A DNA stretch of 64,000 nucleotides from Leptasterias polaris. Taxonomy: Eukaryota > Echinodermata > Asteroidea > Forcipulatida > Asteriidae. Location of the stretch: the NCBI GenBank assembly GCA_037783415.1, contig JAZGTN010000051.1:1-64000 (forward strand). Reading direction: 5' to 3'. The stretch's first letter is position 1, and each line of letters opens with the position of its first letter. The notes beneath the pieces are model-generated. The model was given only the letters and a program-made list of their open reading frames with translations, had not been told where the DNA came from and ran no database searches. Made by a program: the position numbers and the translations under genes. This document shows positions 47,901 through 53,462 of the stretch, one piece after another.

Positions 47901-49445
47901 GAAGTTATTACCATTTCTCTTTCAATTGAAATGCCAAGCTTTTTTCATACAAAGAGACCTTATCATAATTGTATATCATAATGTTTTTGTATCACAAAAA
48001 GAGGCCAGGGAATATTTATTTTCACTTCCACTTCTGTTTTCGACCGGAAGTTAAGGTCACACAGGCCACTGTTTGTGTAAGAGTTCACGGTCAAATGGAG
48101 CCAGACTCTGTAGCATTGGTGAAGTTGATAAAATGCTTTTCCATTGATGGATTGCAAAAATCCAATGGGTGGTTCAGGAGTTACGATTTTTCAATGATTA
48201 AACTTCAACTTCCGGATTGAACCGGAAGTCAAGGTCAAATGGGGTCAGCTTCTGTGTAATTATTGTTGAACCTTTAACGAACTGTCCGATAATGTGTAGA
48301 TTGTAAAAATCGAACATGTGGATCTTGAGTTATGATTTTTTCCATTAATAAACTTCAACTTCTGGTTTCAACCGGAAGACAAGGTCAAACAGGGTTACAC
48401 TCTGTATATCATCCATTAAGTTTTTGAATCCGTTCTGATGATATGTAGATAACAAAAATTCATTGTCTGGTTTGGGAGTTATGATTGTTTTCAAATACTA
48501 AGCTTTGATTTTATAAAATAATTTGATGACATCATCGTGACGTCCCTTCATATTTAACACCCCAAAAACTTAACAATAACAATAGGTTTTTTTGCTGATG
48601 AGCCGAACCCCCCCCCCCCCCAAAAATAAAAAAAACTAAGAGGTGTTCGTGCTCATATTGCACGAACACCTAAAAACAATATCAAGAGTTGTTCTTGCAA
48701 AAATGCACGTACACGTAATAAAGAAGCGTTTGTAAATCACAAGTAGACTCTTTCACATGCACATGTCTGGTTTGCACATCTTTGAGAGGCACACATTTAT
48801 TTATTTATTTATTGTTTATATTCCACCTACTCTTAATCCTATCTAATGATTTTGATTTTTTTTTGTTTTTAAAGTGTAAATTCAATGTAATTTTGCCTCT
48901 GGCAACTAAATTGAATGCTTTTGATAAGCCATGAAAAATAGTTTGTTGCAAATGAAGCCAGATTAATTTCAAATGATGCTCGGCAAAATTGTTTACTTTT
49001 ACTTTTGTTTATTTTTTTTTTTTACCTTGGTTTAATATTGTTTTTTTCCAGCAGTGTAAAAAGAAATCTTAGTAAAATGGTAGTATTCTAGGTACATTTT
49101 TGCACAACTGCTGGAGAATTTAAGCATTAGTTACTTTCAAGGTTAAAAGGTTATGATGCTGCTTGTATTTATTTGTTTCAGGTGAACCAGTTGCCATTTC
49201 CCTTCAATAGTACGGAGCAGTTTCAGAGTAGTGTAAGAGCACCAATTGGTAGTACTTGGAACACACCATCCACTGTGAAGCAGCTTACTGCCCCAAAGGT
49301 TACAACAAAGATGGGAACAGTCATTCTACCTATCACAGCTGTGGAAACATTCAAGAAGAAAAGAAAGAGGAAGGCAGCTAATCATCAACAAGTGTCTTCA
49401 GATCTTCCCCTAAACATTAAAAAAAGTTTCCATGACATACTGTAA
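11901..49445 (+). CDS. UTP14: U3 snoRNA-associated protein 14 (UTP14), 11 coding exons
   Basis: Eleven exons with AG/GT borders join in phase to 656 codons plus stop: 11901-11971, 13190-13257, 24178-24323, 25148-25303, 26634-26756, 27388-27482, 29279-29402, 35874-35951, 41535-42274, 43016-43121, 49182-49445. Family hallmarks appear in order: SLLDAIASLD, SKWDQVV, TPLEQEV, LLSYYEAK, RNTGKWAK, an acidic linker, PGWGAWGG, and PIGSTWNT near the C-terminus. UTP14 is a nucleolar SSU-processome component that stimulates the DEAH helicase Dhr1/DHX37 to release U3 snoRNA during 18S rRNA maturation. Human UTP14A is about 770 residues; this one lacks the first ~40 and has a shorter middle. ATG 11904 could serve as start, but an upstream exon is more likely. 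The introns hold most of the mobile elements listed here. Confidence 0.93.
11972..13189 (+). other. UTP14 intron a
   Basis: No gene or large repeat. Dense in TACATG/TACATGTA copies (12105-12260, 12415-12475, 12590-12635). A small hairpin GAACCACCTCGGTGGTT lies near 12391. Confidence 0.6.
13190..13257 (+). CDS. UTP14: UTP14 exon b
   Basis: Completes Arg from the previous exon and reads QKMMQRSEATAEVSEFTF, matching the RSEA...VSEF region of UTP14. It ends one base into a Gly codon at GAAG/GTATGT. Confidence 0.9.
13258..14262 (+). other. UTP14 intron b, first part
   Basis: No gene recognised. A GC-rich patch with GCCGGCCGG motifs lies at 13628-13705; the rest is AT-rich with TACATGTA near 13258. 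Confidence 0.5.
14263..14480. repeat. TAAACGG/CCGTTTA-rich block
   Basis: GCCTGTGACGGTTAAAC begins a block in which AAACGGTTAACCGTTT and further CCGTTTA copies occur (14265-14345). The start resembles the MITE at 46790, so this may be a truncated relative. Confidence 0.4.
14481..14875. other. Intron sequence, nothing recognised
   Basis: Moderately GC-balanced at 14480-14740 with short ORFs on both strands but no recognisable protein; AT-rich after that. Confidence 0.4.
14876..15486. repeat. 14-mer cluster 1 (CATGTCGGAYGGAA)
   Basis: Six copies of CATGTCGGACGGAA or CATGTCGGATGGAA: + at 14880, - at 15068-15081, - at 15237-15250, + at 15258-15271, + at 15277-15290, - at 15471-15484. The block begins and ends with copies pointing inward. 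The sequence between is AT-rich and non-coding. Confidence 0.85.
15487..16330. other. Intron sequence, nothing recognised
   Basis: No gene or repeat recognised apart from scattered ACATGT copies. Confidence 0.4.
16331..16709. mobile_element. TTAA-flanked MITE, AGGCACTGAACA ends
   Basis: TTAA at 16331-16334 and 16706-16709 flank inverted ends AGGCACTGAACA...TTTGGTAATTA and TAATTACCAAA...TGTTCAGTGCCT. Interior words such as GAGAAACGGCTCCCTCTGAAG and GGTTTGTTATTTTATGCAT match a family I remember as common in echinoderm genomes. A TTAA duplication fits piggyBac or Kolobok; I cannot decide. Confidence 0.8.
16710..17304. other. Intron sequence, nothing recognised
   Basis: AT-rich; no gene or clear repeat. 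Confidence 0.4.
17305..17874. repeat. 14-mer cluster 2 (CATGTCGGACGGAA)
   Basis: Six copies: + at 17305-17318 and 17324, - at 17485-17498, 17504-17517, 17696-17709 and 17861-17874. As in cluster 1, the first copy points right and the last points left, and close pairs occur about 19 bp apart. Confidence 0.85.
17875..19085. other. Intron sequence with G run
   Basis: A G run sits near 17953-17963, and (TACATG)n at 18288-18308. Bases 18720-18950 are more GC-rich but show no recognisable protein. Confidence 0.4.
19086..19263 (+). mobile_element. Probable 5' LTR of Gypsy-type element
   Basis: A 178-bp segment begins TGTAG and ends CTACA, a TG...CA pair with 5-bp inverted ends, has AATAAA at 19179-19184, and is followed directly by a primer-binding-site-like sequence. 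No 3' LTR is found, so the boundaries are inferred. Confidence 0.5.
19266..19278 (+). promoter_or_regulatory. Candidate primer binding site
   Basis: TGGCGACGAGGAT lies 2 bp after the inferred LTR end. This is the position and TGG start expected of a tRNA primer site; the tRNA is not identified. Confidence 0.45.
19339..20904 (+). pseudogene. Truncated Gypsy-type gag/protease
   Basis: An ATG at 19339 opens a gag-like frame up to about 19605, where the reading continues in another frame (19610-20641). That frame holds two zinc knuckles (Cys-X2-Cys-X4-His-X6-Cys, then Cys-X2-Cys-X4-His-X4-Cys, about 20057-20165) and an aspartic protease motif DSGAS (about 20409). A second one-base shift near 20628 puts the linker before reverse transcriptase into a third frame (20671 onward), and similarity ends about 20830. 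RT, RNase H and integrase are absent. The layout matches K02A2.6-like Ty3/Gypsy elements. The copy is dead: two frameshifts and 3' truncation. It has a 15-bp tandem duplication near 19747 and TACATG repeats in the coding part (20317-20332). Confidence 0.85.
20905..21340. other. Intron sequence, nothing recognised
   Basis: AT-rich; no LTR copy and no gene found. Confidence 0.4.
21341..22200. repeat. Cluster of TGACGTTCGAGAA / TGACGGAA motifs
   Basis: Copies of TGACGTTCGAGAA or close variants: - at 21343-21353, + at 21370, 21403 and 21438, - at 21591-21603 and 21782-21794, + at 22008 and 22189. TGACGGAA accompanies many of them (21359, 21389, 21419, 21806, 21995). The intervening DNA is AT-rich and non-coding. 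Confidence 0.8.
22201..22712. other. Intron sequence, nothing recognised
   Basis: No gene recognised. GCGCCCCCTAGCGG at 22669 is a short motif also common in other repeats here. Confidence 0.4.
22713..23490. mobile_element. 0.64-kb segment between ~68-bp direct repeats
   Basis: A block starting ATTCTACTCTATGATGTCGG and ending TTTCTCCGACAG occurs at about 22713-22780 and 23425-23490 with two or three differences. Between them is a 138-codon ORF (22894-23310) with hydrophobic stretches but no recognised family, so it is not called as a gene. Terminal direct repeats suggest a very small LTR-like element or two insertions of one repeat. Confidence 0.5.
23491..24177. other. UTP14 intron b, last part
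   Basis: AT-rich; ends in the acceptor TTTCGTTTGCAG. No gene. Confidence 0.5.
24178..24323 (+). CDS. UTP14: UTP14 exon c
   Basis: Reads GEKAGVKLHELMGSL and on to HQEDK, corresponding to the GEKL...LLEPV region of vertebrate proteins. Enters with two bases completing Gly and ends in phase 0 at AAG/GTACAG. Confidence 0.9.
24324..25147 (+). other. UTP14 intron c
   Basis: AT-rich, no gene or large repeat. Confidence 0.5.
25148..25303 (+). CDS. UTP14: UTP14 exon d
   Basis: 52 codons, phase 0 at both ends, with YEAASKEVSKWDQVVQSNR and AEQLSFP, which match the SKWDPVV...AEQLVFP block of the family. Confidence 0.95.
25304..26633 (+). other. UTP14 intron d
   Basis: A possible small repeat at about 25588-25732 starts CCAGTTTCACAAAGC and ends CTGAAATCGGCCCC, with weak inverted ends. 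Nothing else recognised, including the short ORF at 25943. Confidence 0.4.
26634..26756 (+). CDS. UTP14: UTP14 exon e
   Basis: 41 codons, phase 0, with PSTPLEQEVYKILHGS and ALTSMSVEE, matching RTPLEQEIFNLLH and LRAMSLEE. Confidence 0.95.
26757..27387 (+). other. UTP14 intron e
   Basis: No gene or repeat recognised beyond one TACATG run near 26905. Confidence 0.5.
27388..27482 (+). CDS. UTP14: UTP14 exon f
   Basis: Reads QERRSELQKTRALLSYYEAK and KKKIKSK, the most conserved central helix of UTP14. Ends two bases into a Met codon at AAGAT/GTGAGA. Confidence 0.95.
27483..28020 (+). other. UTP14 intron f, first part
   Basis: AT-rich, with TACATG copies at 27558-27575 and 27650-27670. No gene. 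Confidence 0.5.
28021..28856. mobile_element. piggyBac-like MITE, TTAA target
   Basis: TTAA at 28021-28024 and 28853-28856 flank an 828-bp element with ends CCCTTTAGTCACT and AGTGCTAAAGGG. A second subterminal pair, ATTTACTCACTG near 28062 and CAGTGAGTAAAT near 28809, is also inverted. TTAA with a CCCTTT start fits piggyBac. No transposase frame is present. Confidence 0.75.
28857..29278 (+). other. UTP14 intron f, last part
   Basis: AT-rich; acceptor TTTGTTTAAAG precedes exon g. Confidence 0.5.
29279..29402 (+). CDS. UTP14: UTP14 exon g
   Basis: Completes Met and reads YHRIQRKSKAKVEGE, then LLVHLDKERAK, matching the KYHKVVKKGKAKK region. Phase 0 at AAG/GTGACT. Confidence 0.93.
29403..30440 (+). 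other. UTP14 intron g, first part
   Basis: No gene recognised. Two GGGGGGCAT blocks near 29815 and 29840 form a short imperfect direct repeat. Confidence 0.4.
30441..30957 (+). pseudogene. CR1/L2-like LINE tail
   Basis: Frame starting near 30464 gives HFCNSLLIGLPSSDIRRLQ, a QNAAARLV block and LHWLPV, the usual C-terminal part of CR1/L2-type reverse transcriptases. A TGA near 30623 interrupts it. Further matches (HGLAPSYIQDL, APSLWNSL) follow. It ends in an A-rich stretch at 30936-30950. 5'-truncated and dead. Confidence 0.8.
30958..32510 (+). mobile_element. Hairpin-capped modular element, copy 3
   Basis: Starts with GTTCGGGgattccGCCCGAAC-type stem at 30959-30982. TGACGTCA occurs near 31147, 31466 and 32058, and ACTTCCGGT near 31631. 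The 3' end has CCGAACACC, then a stem (32474-32495, AGTGTTTGTT/ACAAACACT) followed by GTAGTT rather than exact CTAG. The last ~350 bp are shared with 57900-58055. Confidence 0.6.
32535..32835 (+). repeat. Diverged ~150-bp direct duplication
   Basis: GCAGGACCAGTAATGCGATGC (about 32541) and GCAGGACCAGTGAGCGATGC (about 32687) begin two T-rich copies about 145 bp apart. Confidence 0.6.
32847..34497 (+). mobile_element. Hairpin-capped element with alternative stem, copy 4
   Basis: Two tandem 5' hairpins, AGCTGTTCCAGC/GCTGGACTAGCT (32847-32880) and AGCTGTTGCAGC/GCTGGAACAGGT (32917-32945), each followed by a TTTTGTTAAAG T-rich stretch. The body has CTTCTGGTTGTACCGGAAG and several CAAGCTGAAACCTTG modules. 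It ends with CTAG at 34494-34497 and T. Bases 33290-33960 look like a separate insertion, bounded by ACTGTGCAAGTCTCGCGCG and its complement. Confidence 0.5.
34498..34784 (+). other. Intron sequence, nothing recognised
   Basis: TTA-rich at the start; no gene. Confidence 0.4.
34785..34984 (+). repeat. 31-bp satellite array, ~6.4 copies
   Basis: Unit CATGTGTGTAATACATTACA + CTGCCTGGTGT. Copies 2 and 5 have CTGA in place of CTGC, so the order is C-A-C-C-A-C, a hint of a three-unit period. The array is interrupted by a LINE and resumes at about 35660. Confidence 0.9.
34985..35664 (+). pseudogene. CR1/L2-like LINE tail inserted in the satellite
   Basis: Encodes SRLDIGNSLLFGL, LHWLPVHLRIQFKLL, a stop at about 35208, then NDQAPPYISDLL and APRLWNAIPYNI in the continuing frame. 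It ends in (ATT)n at 35633-35661. The satellite sequence on both sides fits together, so this is one truncated insertion. Confidence 0.85.
35665..35873 (+). other. UTP14 intron g, last part
   Basis: Starts with the interrupted satellite unit ACTGCCTGGTGTCATGTG, then plain intron to the acceptor TTAATGTAG. Confidence 0.5.
35874..35951 (+). CDS. UTP14: UTP14 exon h
   Basis: 26 codons, ERLTLKHRNTGKWAKGMTRF and KHDQN, phase 0 at both ends; matches RMSLKHQNSGKWAKSK of the family. Confidence 0.95.
35952..36750 (+). other. UTP14 intron h, first part
   Basis: No gene or clear repeat. Confidence 0.4.
36751..38328. mobile_element. 1.58-kb element with perfect 27-bp TIRs
   Basis: Left end TACCGTAATCTTCGGAATAT... 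(36751-36777) and right end (38302-38328) are perfect inverted repeats. TATAAGCCGC copies lie just inside both ends. The subterminal block with CAAAACAAGATTTATGCGTC is in direct orientation at 36809-36831 and 38214-38235. Interior ORFs are not recognised. TA may be the target duplication. Superfamily not determined. Confidence 0.7.
38329..38639. other. Intron sequence, nothing recognised
   Basis: No gene. GC-rich from about 38570 with CACGCGG motifs, possibly already part of the DIRS-end fragment. Confidence 0.4.
38640..38750 (+). mobile_element. Solo end of the DIRS-related terminal repeat
   Basis: GGCATAGGGAATATGCAAAT, then CTCTACCGGTAAGTATTCG and CCACACTACTGTGGGGG align with 5735-5822, about 80% by eye. 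No partner inverted arm is found nearby. Confidence 0.65.
38751..40822. other. Intron sequence, nothing recognised
   Basis: Two kilobases with no recognised gene or repeat; short ORFs on both strands have no family signature. Confidence 0.4.
40823..41092. repeat. 23-bp minisatellite, ~11.7 copies
   Basis: Unit AAACACACTGCTCTGTGTTG + CAT, nearly identical throughout (variants at about 40878 and 40957). Each unit contains the dyad AACACA...TGTGTT. It gives long repetitive ORFs on the - strand that are not genes. Confidence 0.95.
41093..41534. mobile_element. tRNA-like SINE fragment and intron end
   Basis: On the - strand GGGTTCAAATCCAATATGCC (about 41220-41240) is B-box-like and is followed by CAGTGG..., GAGGACTCGGGTAAGTACTG (41165-41200). 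On + AGTTCGAATCC also occurs near 41265. From 41291 to the acceptor at 41534 nothing is recognised. Confidence 0.4.
41535..42274 (+). CDS. UTP14: UTP14 exon i (acidic linker)
   Basis: 247 codons. Starts ARKLLAEQLEISHELTKKQ, continues as a D/E/S/Q-rich low-complexity linker and ends PGWGAWGGAGVKSGRPKNN, the conserved start of the C-terminal domain. Ends two bases into Arg at ACAG/GTACAT. The linker is shorter than in vertebrates. Confidence 0.93.
42275..43015 (+). other. UTP14 intron i
   Basis: AT-rich; an ACAAACAAAC microsatellite near 42928-42975. No gene. Confidence 0.5.
43016..43121 (+). CDS. UTP14: UTP14 exon j
   Basis: Completes Arg and reads FLAKPRTTQLHSRRDEHL, then VVVNEKRDKKVAVHQ, matching the NVIINEKRN...AAHQV region. 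Ends phase 0 at CAG/GTAAAT. Confidence 0.93.
43122..43706 (+). other. UTP14 intron j, first part
   Basis: An (AAT)n tract at 43331-43352. No gene or large repeat. Confidence 0.4.
43707..43905 (+). repeat. Degenerate tandem repeat with ACAAGTTAGTA
   Basis: Four diverged units carry TCACAAGTTAGTA or AAAGTTAGTA followed by GCGAACTA(A/C)CC, with a period of roughly 40-80 bp. Confidence 0.55.
43910..44105. mobile_element. Diverged copy of the 46790 MITE
   Basis: ACGGTTACATTGTTAACCAACC, GTCGCAAAACGCTGACCAT and terminal TTACAGGCTT resemble the element at 46790-47067. Confidence 0.45.
44222..44580. repeat. 21-bp palindromic minisatellite, ~17 copies
   Basis: Unit AACCGGGATCCCGGTATATC + C, with the perfect 12-bp palindrome CCGGGATCCCGG. 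Sub-types differ in the spacer (GTATATCC or GTAAATGC). A 21-bp period leaves frames open on both strands (150-codon repetitive ORFs), not genes. Confidence 0.93.
44581..45035. other. Intron sequence with B-box-like fragment
   Basis: On the - strand ATTGGTTCAAATCCCGC near 44985-45001 resembles a pol III B box. No gene. Confidence 0.4.
45036..45601. mobile_element. Long inverted repeat, ~195-bp arms
   Basis: Arms 45036-45232 and 45411-45601 are inverted copies with only small differences (AGCCCCACTTCCTG, CCAAGGCTAGCTGAATCC, AACCATTTAAAATC, GCATTCCCTACGGGCC). The 178-bp loop has no ORF of note. Foldback-type MITE. Confidence 0.85.
45602..46636. other. Intron sequence, nothing recognised
   Basis: Bases 45830-46150 are more GC-balanced with overlapping short ORFs but no recognised protein. 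Confidence 0.4.
46637..46765. repeat. Second CCGGGATCCCGG cluster
   Basis: Four or five units with AACCGGGATCCCGG and spacer TTCTTCC, an 18-bp period rather than 21. Same palindrome as the array at 44222. Confidence 0.85.
46790..47067. mobile_element. 278-bp MITE with GCCTGTGA ends
   Basis: Starts GCCTGTGACAG and ends AATTCACAGGC, with CACGGTTAACC and GGTTACAC motifs inside. Relatives at 43910 and possibly 14263. Confidence 0.55.
47068..47489. other. Intron sequence, nothing recognised
   Basis: No gene; UTP14 exons j and k lie on either side. Confidence 0.4.
47490..48671 (-). mobile_element. Hairpin-capped modular element, copy 5 (reverse)
   Basis: 5' hairpin at 48641-48671: AGGTGTTCGTGC/GCACGAACACCT, perfect. 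Modules on the + strand begin with CCGGAAG at 48044, 48222 and 48372 (periods ~178 and ~150), one pair being ACTTCCGGATTGAACCGGAA. A second, degenerate hairpin with a C14 tract lies at 48578-48621. The 3' end near 47490 is not resolved. Confidence 0.5.
48672..49181 (+). other. UTP14 intron j, last part
   Basis: T-rich, with ATTT repeats at 48795-48815; acceptor TTTGTTTCAG. Confidence 0.5.
49182..49445 (+). CDS. UTP14: UTP14 exon k (last)
   Basis: Reads VNQLPFPFNSTEQFQSS, PIGSTWNT and TAPKVTTKMGTVILPI, then a Lys/Arg-rich tail and stop TAA at 49443-49445. PIGSTWNT is near-invariant in UTP14 proteins. Confidence 0.95.
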   Translation: MNQLPFPFNSTEQFQSSVRAPIGSTWNTPSTVKQLTAPKVTTKMGTVILPITAVETFKKKRKRKAANHQQVSSDLPLNIKKSFHDIL

Positions 49446-49471
49446 CAAGAAATTAGTATGATTTGAGTGGA

Positions 49472-49477
49472 AATAAA
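49472..49477 (+). terminator. UTP14 polyadenylation signal
   Basis: AATAAA 27 bp after the stop codon, in GTGGAAATAAATGC. Confidence 0.75.
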
Positions 49478-49754
49478 TGCTGTGAGACATGATTTGTTCT
49501 CTGAATTTCTGTGATTTCTTTCAATTTTGTTTAAGACAAAACAAGAGTAAGCTTTGTTTCTGTTAACTGTGACATCACTCCACCTGTTACACATCACTCC
49601 ACCTGTTACTATGTGTTAAGGTAGATTTAGTCACATGTTTGTAACCCAAGGATACATGCAGGTTGGGTCAAGTTGGGTGCTGCTTGCATGAACTACTCAT
49701 AAACCTCATCATGTTACTAATAGCTGTTCTACATAACATAACAATTAAAATTTA
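49478..49754. other. UTP14 3' flank
   Basis: No gene. CATCACTCCACCTGTTAC is duplicated in tandem at 49573-49609. Confidence 0.5.
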
Positions 49755-50212
49755 AAAGGCGCTATTCCATTCAGATCATAGCGCACATAAAAGCAATTAA
49801 CATGGAAAAAGAGTCTTTAGAATTTTACGAAATGTAGATAAAGTATCAGATTCCCTAATGACAGTAGGAAGATTGTTCCAAATCATTGGCCCAGCTACAC
49901 TGAAAGCTTTTTGACTTAGAACTTACTTTGCTCGGGGAACATTCAAGCGAGTGATGTCAAGTGTGGACCGAAGAAATCGTGGTGGAGTGTAATGTGACAG
50001 TAAAGTGGAAATATATCGCGGAGTAGTTTTGTTCAAGCCTTTAAAAACAAGAAGAGCAATCTTGCCATAGTCAATACGAGAGAGGACTAAAGCCTTGACA
50101 ACATGATGGAGAGTATCATTATCAAGGTACCGTTTGATTCTCCTTAAATGAAAACTGGTCGATTGGCAGAGGCTAGAAACTTGCTTGCTCATTGTCATAA
50201 TGTGAATCAAAT
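49755..50212 (-). pseudogene. CR1/L2-like LINE tail, internally deleted
   Basis: On the - strand, VSSLCQSTSFHLRRIKRYLD, VKALVLSRIDYG and LLSHYTPPRFLRS are hallmarks of the C-terminal part of CR1/L2-like RT. The expected LHWLPV block between IDYG and the last part is missing, so an internal deletion is present. The 3' tail with GCGCTATGATCTG runs to about 49755. Confidence 0.75.
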
Positions 50213-51090
50213 GTGCCTACTATTGAAGTTAAATGATTTTAAAATCAGAAAAGATAAAGTAAATGTATGTGGAATCCTTTGGAATCTTGAATGTGTATGA
50301 ATAGTTATTGTACTAGTATTAATAGTTTTGATATTTTCCACTTTAGCTTCACTATATAAGGTTTGGCAGTACATGTATGTAGTTTTGAAACTACGCCCGA
50401 CTTTATCAGAATTAAAGCCTATTTAAAAAAGTACTAATGTTATGTAAACCATTTTGAAAATTGAATAATGTTTTTGTGCTAGATTGGTTAGAACTGTGTT
50501 TTTATTAGTGGCCCTCTTTGATTAATTGACTTGTGTCTAACTTTTATAGCAAATCGTTGCAAATCATGTTTGTAATACTCGATTAAATGATAGATGTGAG
50601 ATCTTGCTTTCTTAAATTCAAGTCATTTTAATATATGTAGTATTTTGGAAAGATCCACATTATTAGGGCAAGTCTGGCAAATATATTGGAAATGTCAGTC
50701 ATCCCAATTTATATTTGGAGGTCTTGGTGGTTTAAAATGGCCTATAGACATTGAATTTCAATAAGTAAATGGCAACAATCTTGATAAAAGAGTCAACCAT
50801 GTACAAAACATCTTTAGTGGCGGACAAAAATATATCGTAACGTGAACAATAATGTTCAATAAAATTGCAATTGTCAAAATTTGTGGTGAAAGCAGCCTTT
50901 TGGTGTGTCTCAACATGGTGACTAAGTATGCATTGTAAACATGCACTCATTACAATAAGAATTTGCCCTGGTTGCATTCAGTCTTTTAAAACACAAATGT
51001 ACATTGACATCTTAACTTCAGTCTTCTTTCCTATTTTATAAGGGAGTCTCGGTCTTTCTGAGCTAATTGCCTGACACAAAGACAAAAAAA
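50213..51090. other. Intergenic, nothing recognised
   Basis: AT-rich; no gene or clear repeat. GGTTGCATTC near 50971 recalls the duplicated block at 1960. Confidence 0.4.
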
Positions 51091-52613
51091 CTAGAAATCT
51101 AGAGTTTGTGGACAAACTCAGGGTGTTCGGCTCAAACGAAATAAAGTGACTGCGTAAATAAAAATAGGAAAATTATTGTGTGAAGGTTTTTTGTCTAATT
51201 GTGCTGTGCTGACGGGCAAAATATTTATTTGTACCTCTTGTTGATCTCTGTGCAAAATCATAGCATAAAGGTTGTCATATGAAACTTCAACTTCCGGTTT
51301 TGACAGGGAAAGGTCAAATGGGGTCACACTTTGTACAAAGTACATGTATCTAGAATTGCCCAAGAGCTTTAAATTGTGTGTTTTGAACTGTTTTCAGCCT
51401 GCCGCTAGAGGGCGCTTTTGAATTATGTGACGTAAACCAGACACTTGCCAGATCACAACATAGTTAAAAACAACTTTTAAAAAATTCCCACTTTCAAGTT
51501 ACTGGGCATTTCCGGTTTCGACCGGAAGTAGAGGTCATGTGAGGTCACGCGCATGACAAAAAATTAAGACCTATTTGACCTTAGTATGATCCCGCATAAA
51601 GCAACCGCCGGTCTCTTACATGTCTCTTACAAGTGTGATTTGTTACAGACTTTCAAACATAAAAAAATAAATAAGAGAATACGCTTGAGAAACATAATTT
51701 AAAGTTTGAGTGGCCAGGGCAAGGTTGTTCACACGTTAATACGCTATCGTGCGTCGTCAATGCGGGTGAACTGATAGGTGCGTGTTTTCGTCCTTTTTCG
51801 ACCAGATGTAAAAGAAACATGTTATGTCTGTGCAAAAGTTTGAGCAGGCTTAACGGTCTACTATACACCCTGATACAAAAATTATGCTGCAATGATTAGT
51901 AGCTTAAAAGATGAACATGATCAGATATTTTGAAATTTTAAACTTTTGTTTTGAACCGGAAGTCAGTTCAAATGTTGTAAAGGTTCTGTGTAGCATTTGT
52001 CAAACTCTTAACGACCTATCCGATGATGTGTAGATTGTACAAATCCATTCAGTGGTTCATGAGTTATGTTTGTTTCAAGTATTAAACTTTGATTTAGTGT
52101 AATTTGATACCCGATGACGTCATCATGACATCCTCAGGTGTGTGTCGTCTAGATACTAAGGCGCAGTTGTCTGATGAGTTTTAATGTTCAATTGAATTTA
52201 AATCTTGAGTTATTCCGTAAATAAGCTTGAAAGTTGTTTTTTGAAGGAAAAAAACGAAGGCGAACTTTGACCTAGGGTAAAGACCCGGAAGTTAAGGTCA
52301 TAGAATTTTGGCGTTAACTTTTCAAATGTTGCCCCAGCCTTGGTCTATCAGATGCCAAACTATGAACATCATAAATGTTATTTTCAGTGAGATACAGCAA
52401 CAAGCAAATGGTCATTTTTCACCTTTAAAAACCTTGTAATTCGATACCTGATGACGTCATATTAAGGTTCAAGTGTATGCTAAGTTTCAAGTTTGTACAA
52501 CTTTTACTTTTGAGAAATCTGCAAGAGAAAGTTCAGGGAAAAGAAGAAGAGGAAGAACAAAAAAAACAAAAAACTTACAATAACAATAGGTTTTCGGCTG
52601 CTAGCCGAACACC
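51091..52613 (-). mobile_element. Hairpin-capped modular element, copy 6 (reverse)
   Basis: 5' hairpin at 52589-52613 (stem CGGC/GCCG within GTGTTCGG), 3' end at 51091-51094 (CTAG) next to the stem GAGTTTGT/ACAAACTC (51102-51119). TGACGTCA near 52113 and 52452. Both ends are present, so this is a complete reverse copy of 1.52 kb. Confidence 0.6.
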
Positions 52614-52629
52614 TAAAAAAAAAAAAAAA

Positions 52630-53462
52630 CAGGAAGAAACCGGAAGTGCCTTGTAATTTAAAAGTGGCACACTTTTTGAAGTTTTTTTTAACGGTGTTAT
52701 AGTCGAGCAAGAGTCCGGTTTAAAAAAATAAGACAAGTGACGTCATAAAAGTCAAGAGCGCCCTCTAGCGGCAGGTTGAAAACTGTTAAAAATACACTTT
52801 TACTAGATGTCTGTGGCGAAGTTTATGATAATCGTTTCAAAATTGGTATACATAATGACCTTCATGCAGACAACATATGTGTGAAGTTTTAGATTGATGA
52901 CGTCATCATGTGTTACGTGGTATTGCCTTAAAGGTTTACTTTTTGAAGCTGTGTATCTACAAAACCACAAGTTTGACTGAGTTGAAACTTGGCATGTTGA
53001 TAGACAGTGATATTGACTACTTAAAGTTAGAGTGACGACTTGATGACGTCATCAATTTTTTTTTAACAAATTTTTGAAATTTTGACCAATAGTTACATAT
53101 CTTCAGTTCAAAGCAAGCTATAATCGAATTTCATTTTGCATGAGACTTGGAAGGTCCTACAAGGATATAATGTTGAGTGACGTTTTTACGACGTCATCGA
53201 TTTTCATGTTATGTCACCACCAAGGTAGTGTTTTACAAGATATATATGTACAGAACAACTTTGGTGATCAAATGGAAACTTTGCATGTACTCAAGCTGGG
53301 ATGTGTTACATCCAAAAAGTTTTGTCAAATCTTTAGAACCACCATTCTAAAGACTATAGAAGTATACAATATTTAATACACAGACATGTTTATAACATTT
53401 CTTTGAAACACAAGGTCACACCGAACACCTCTTTTTTGTTTCCAACAAAAAATTATGTCTAG
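52630..53462 (+). mobile_element. 5'-truncated hairpin-capped element, copy 7
   Basis: Begins inside the module GGAAGAAACCGGAAGTGCC directly after the A run of the reverse copy and runs to CTAG at 53459-53462. TGACGTCA near 52738, 52899 and 53043. Confidence 0.6.
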
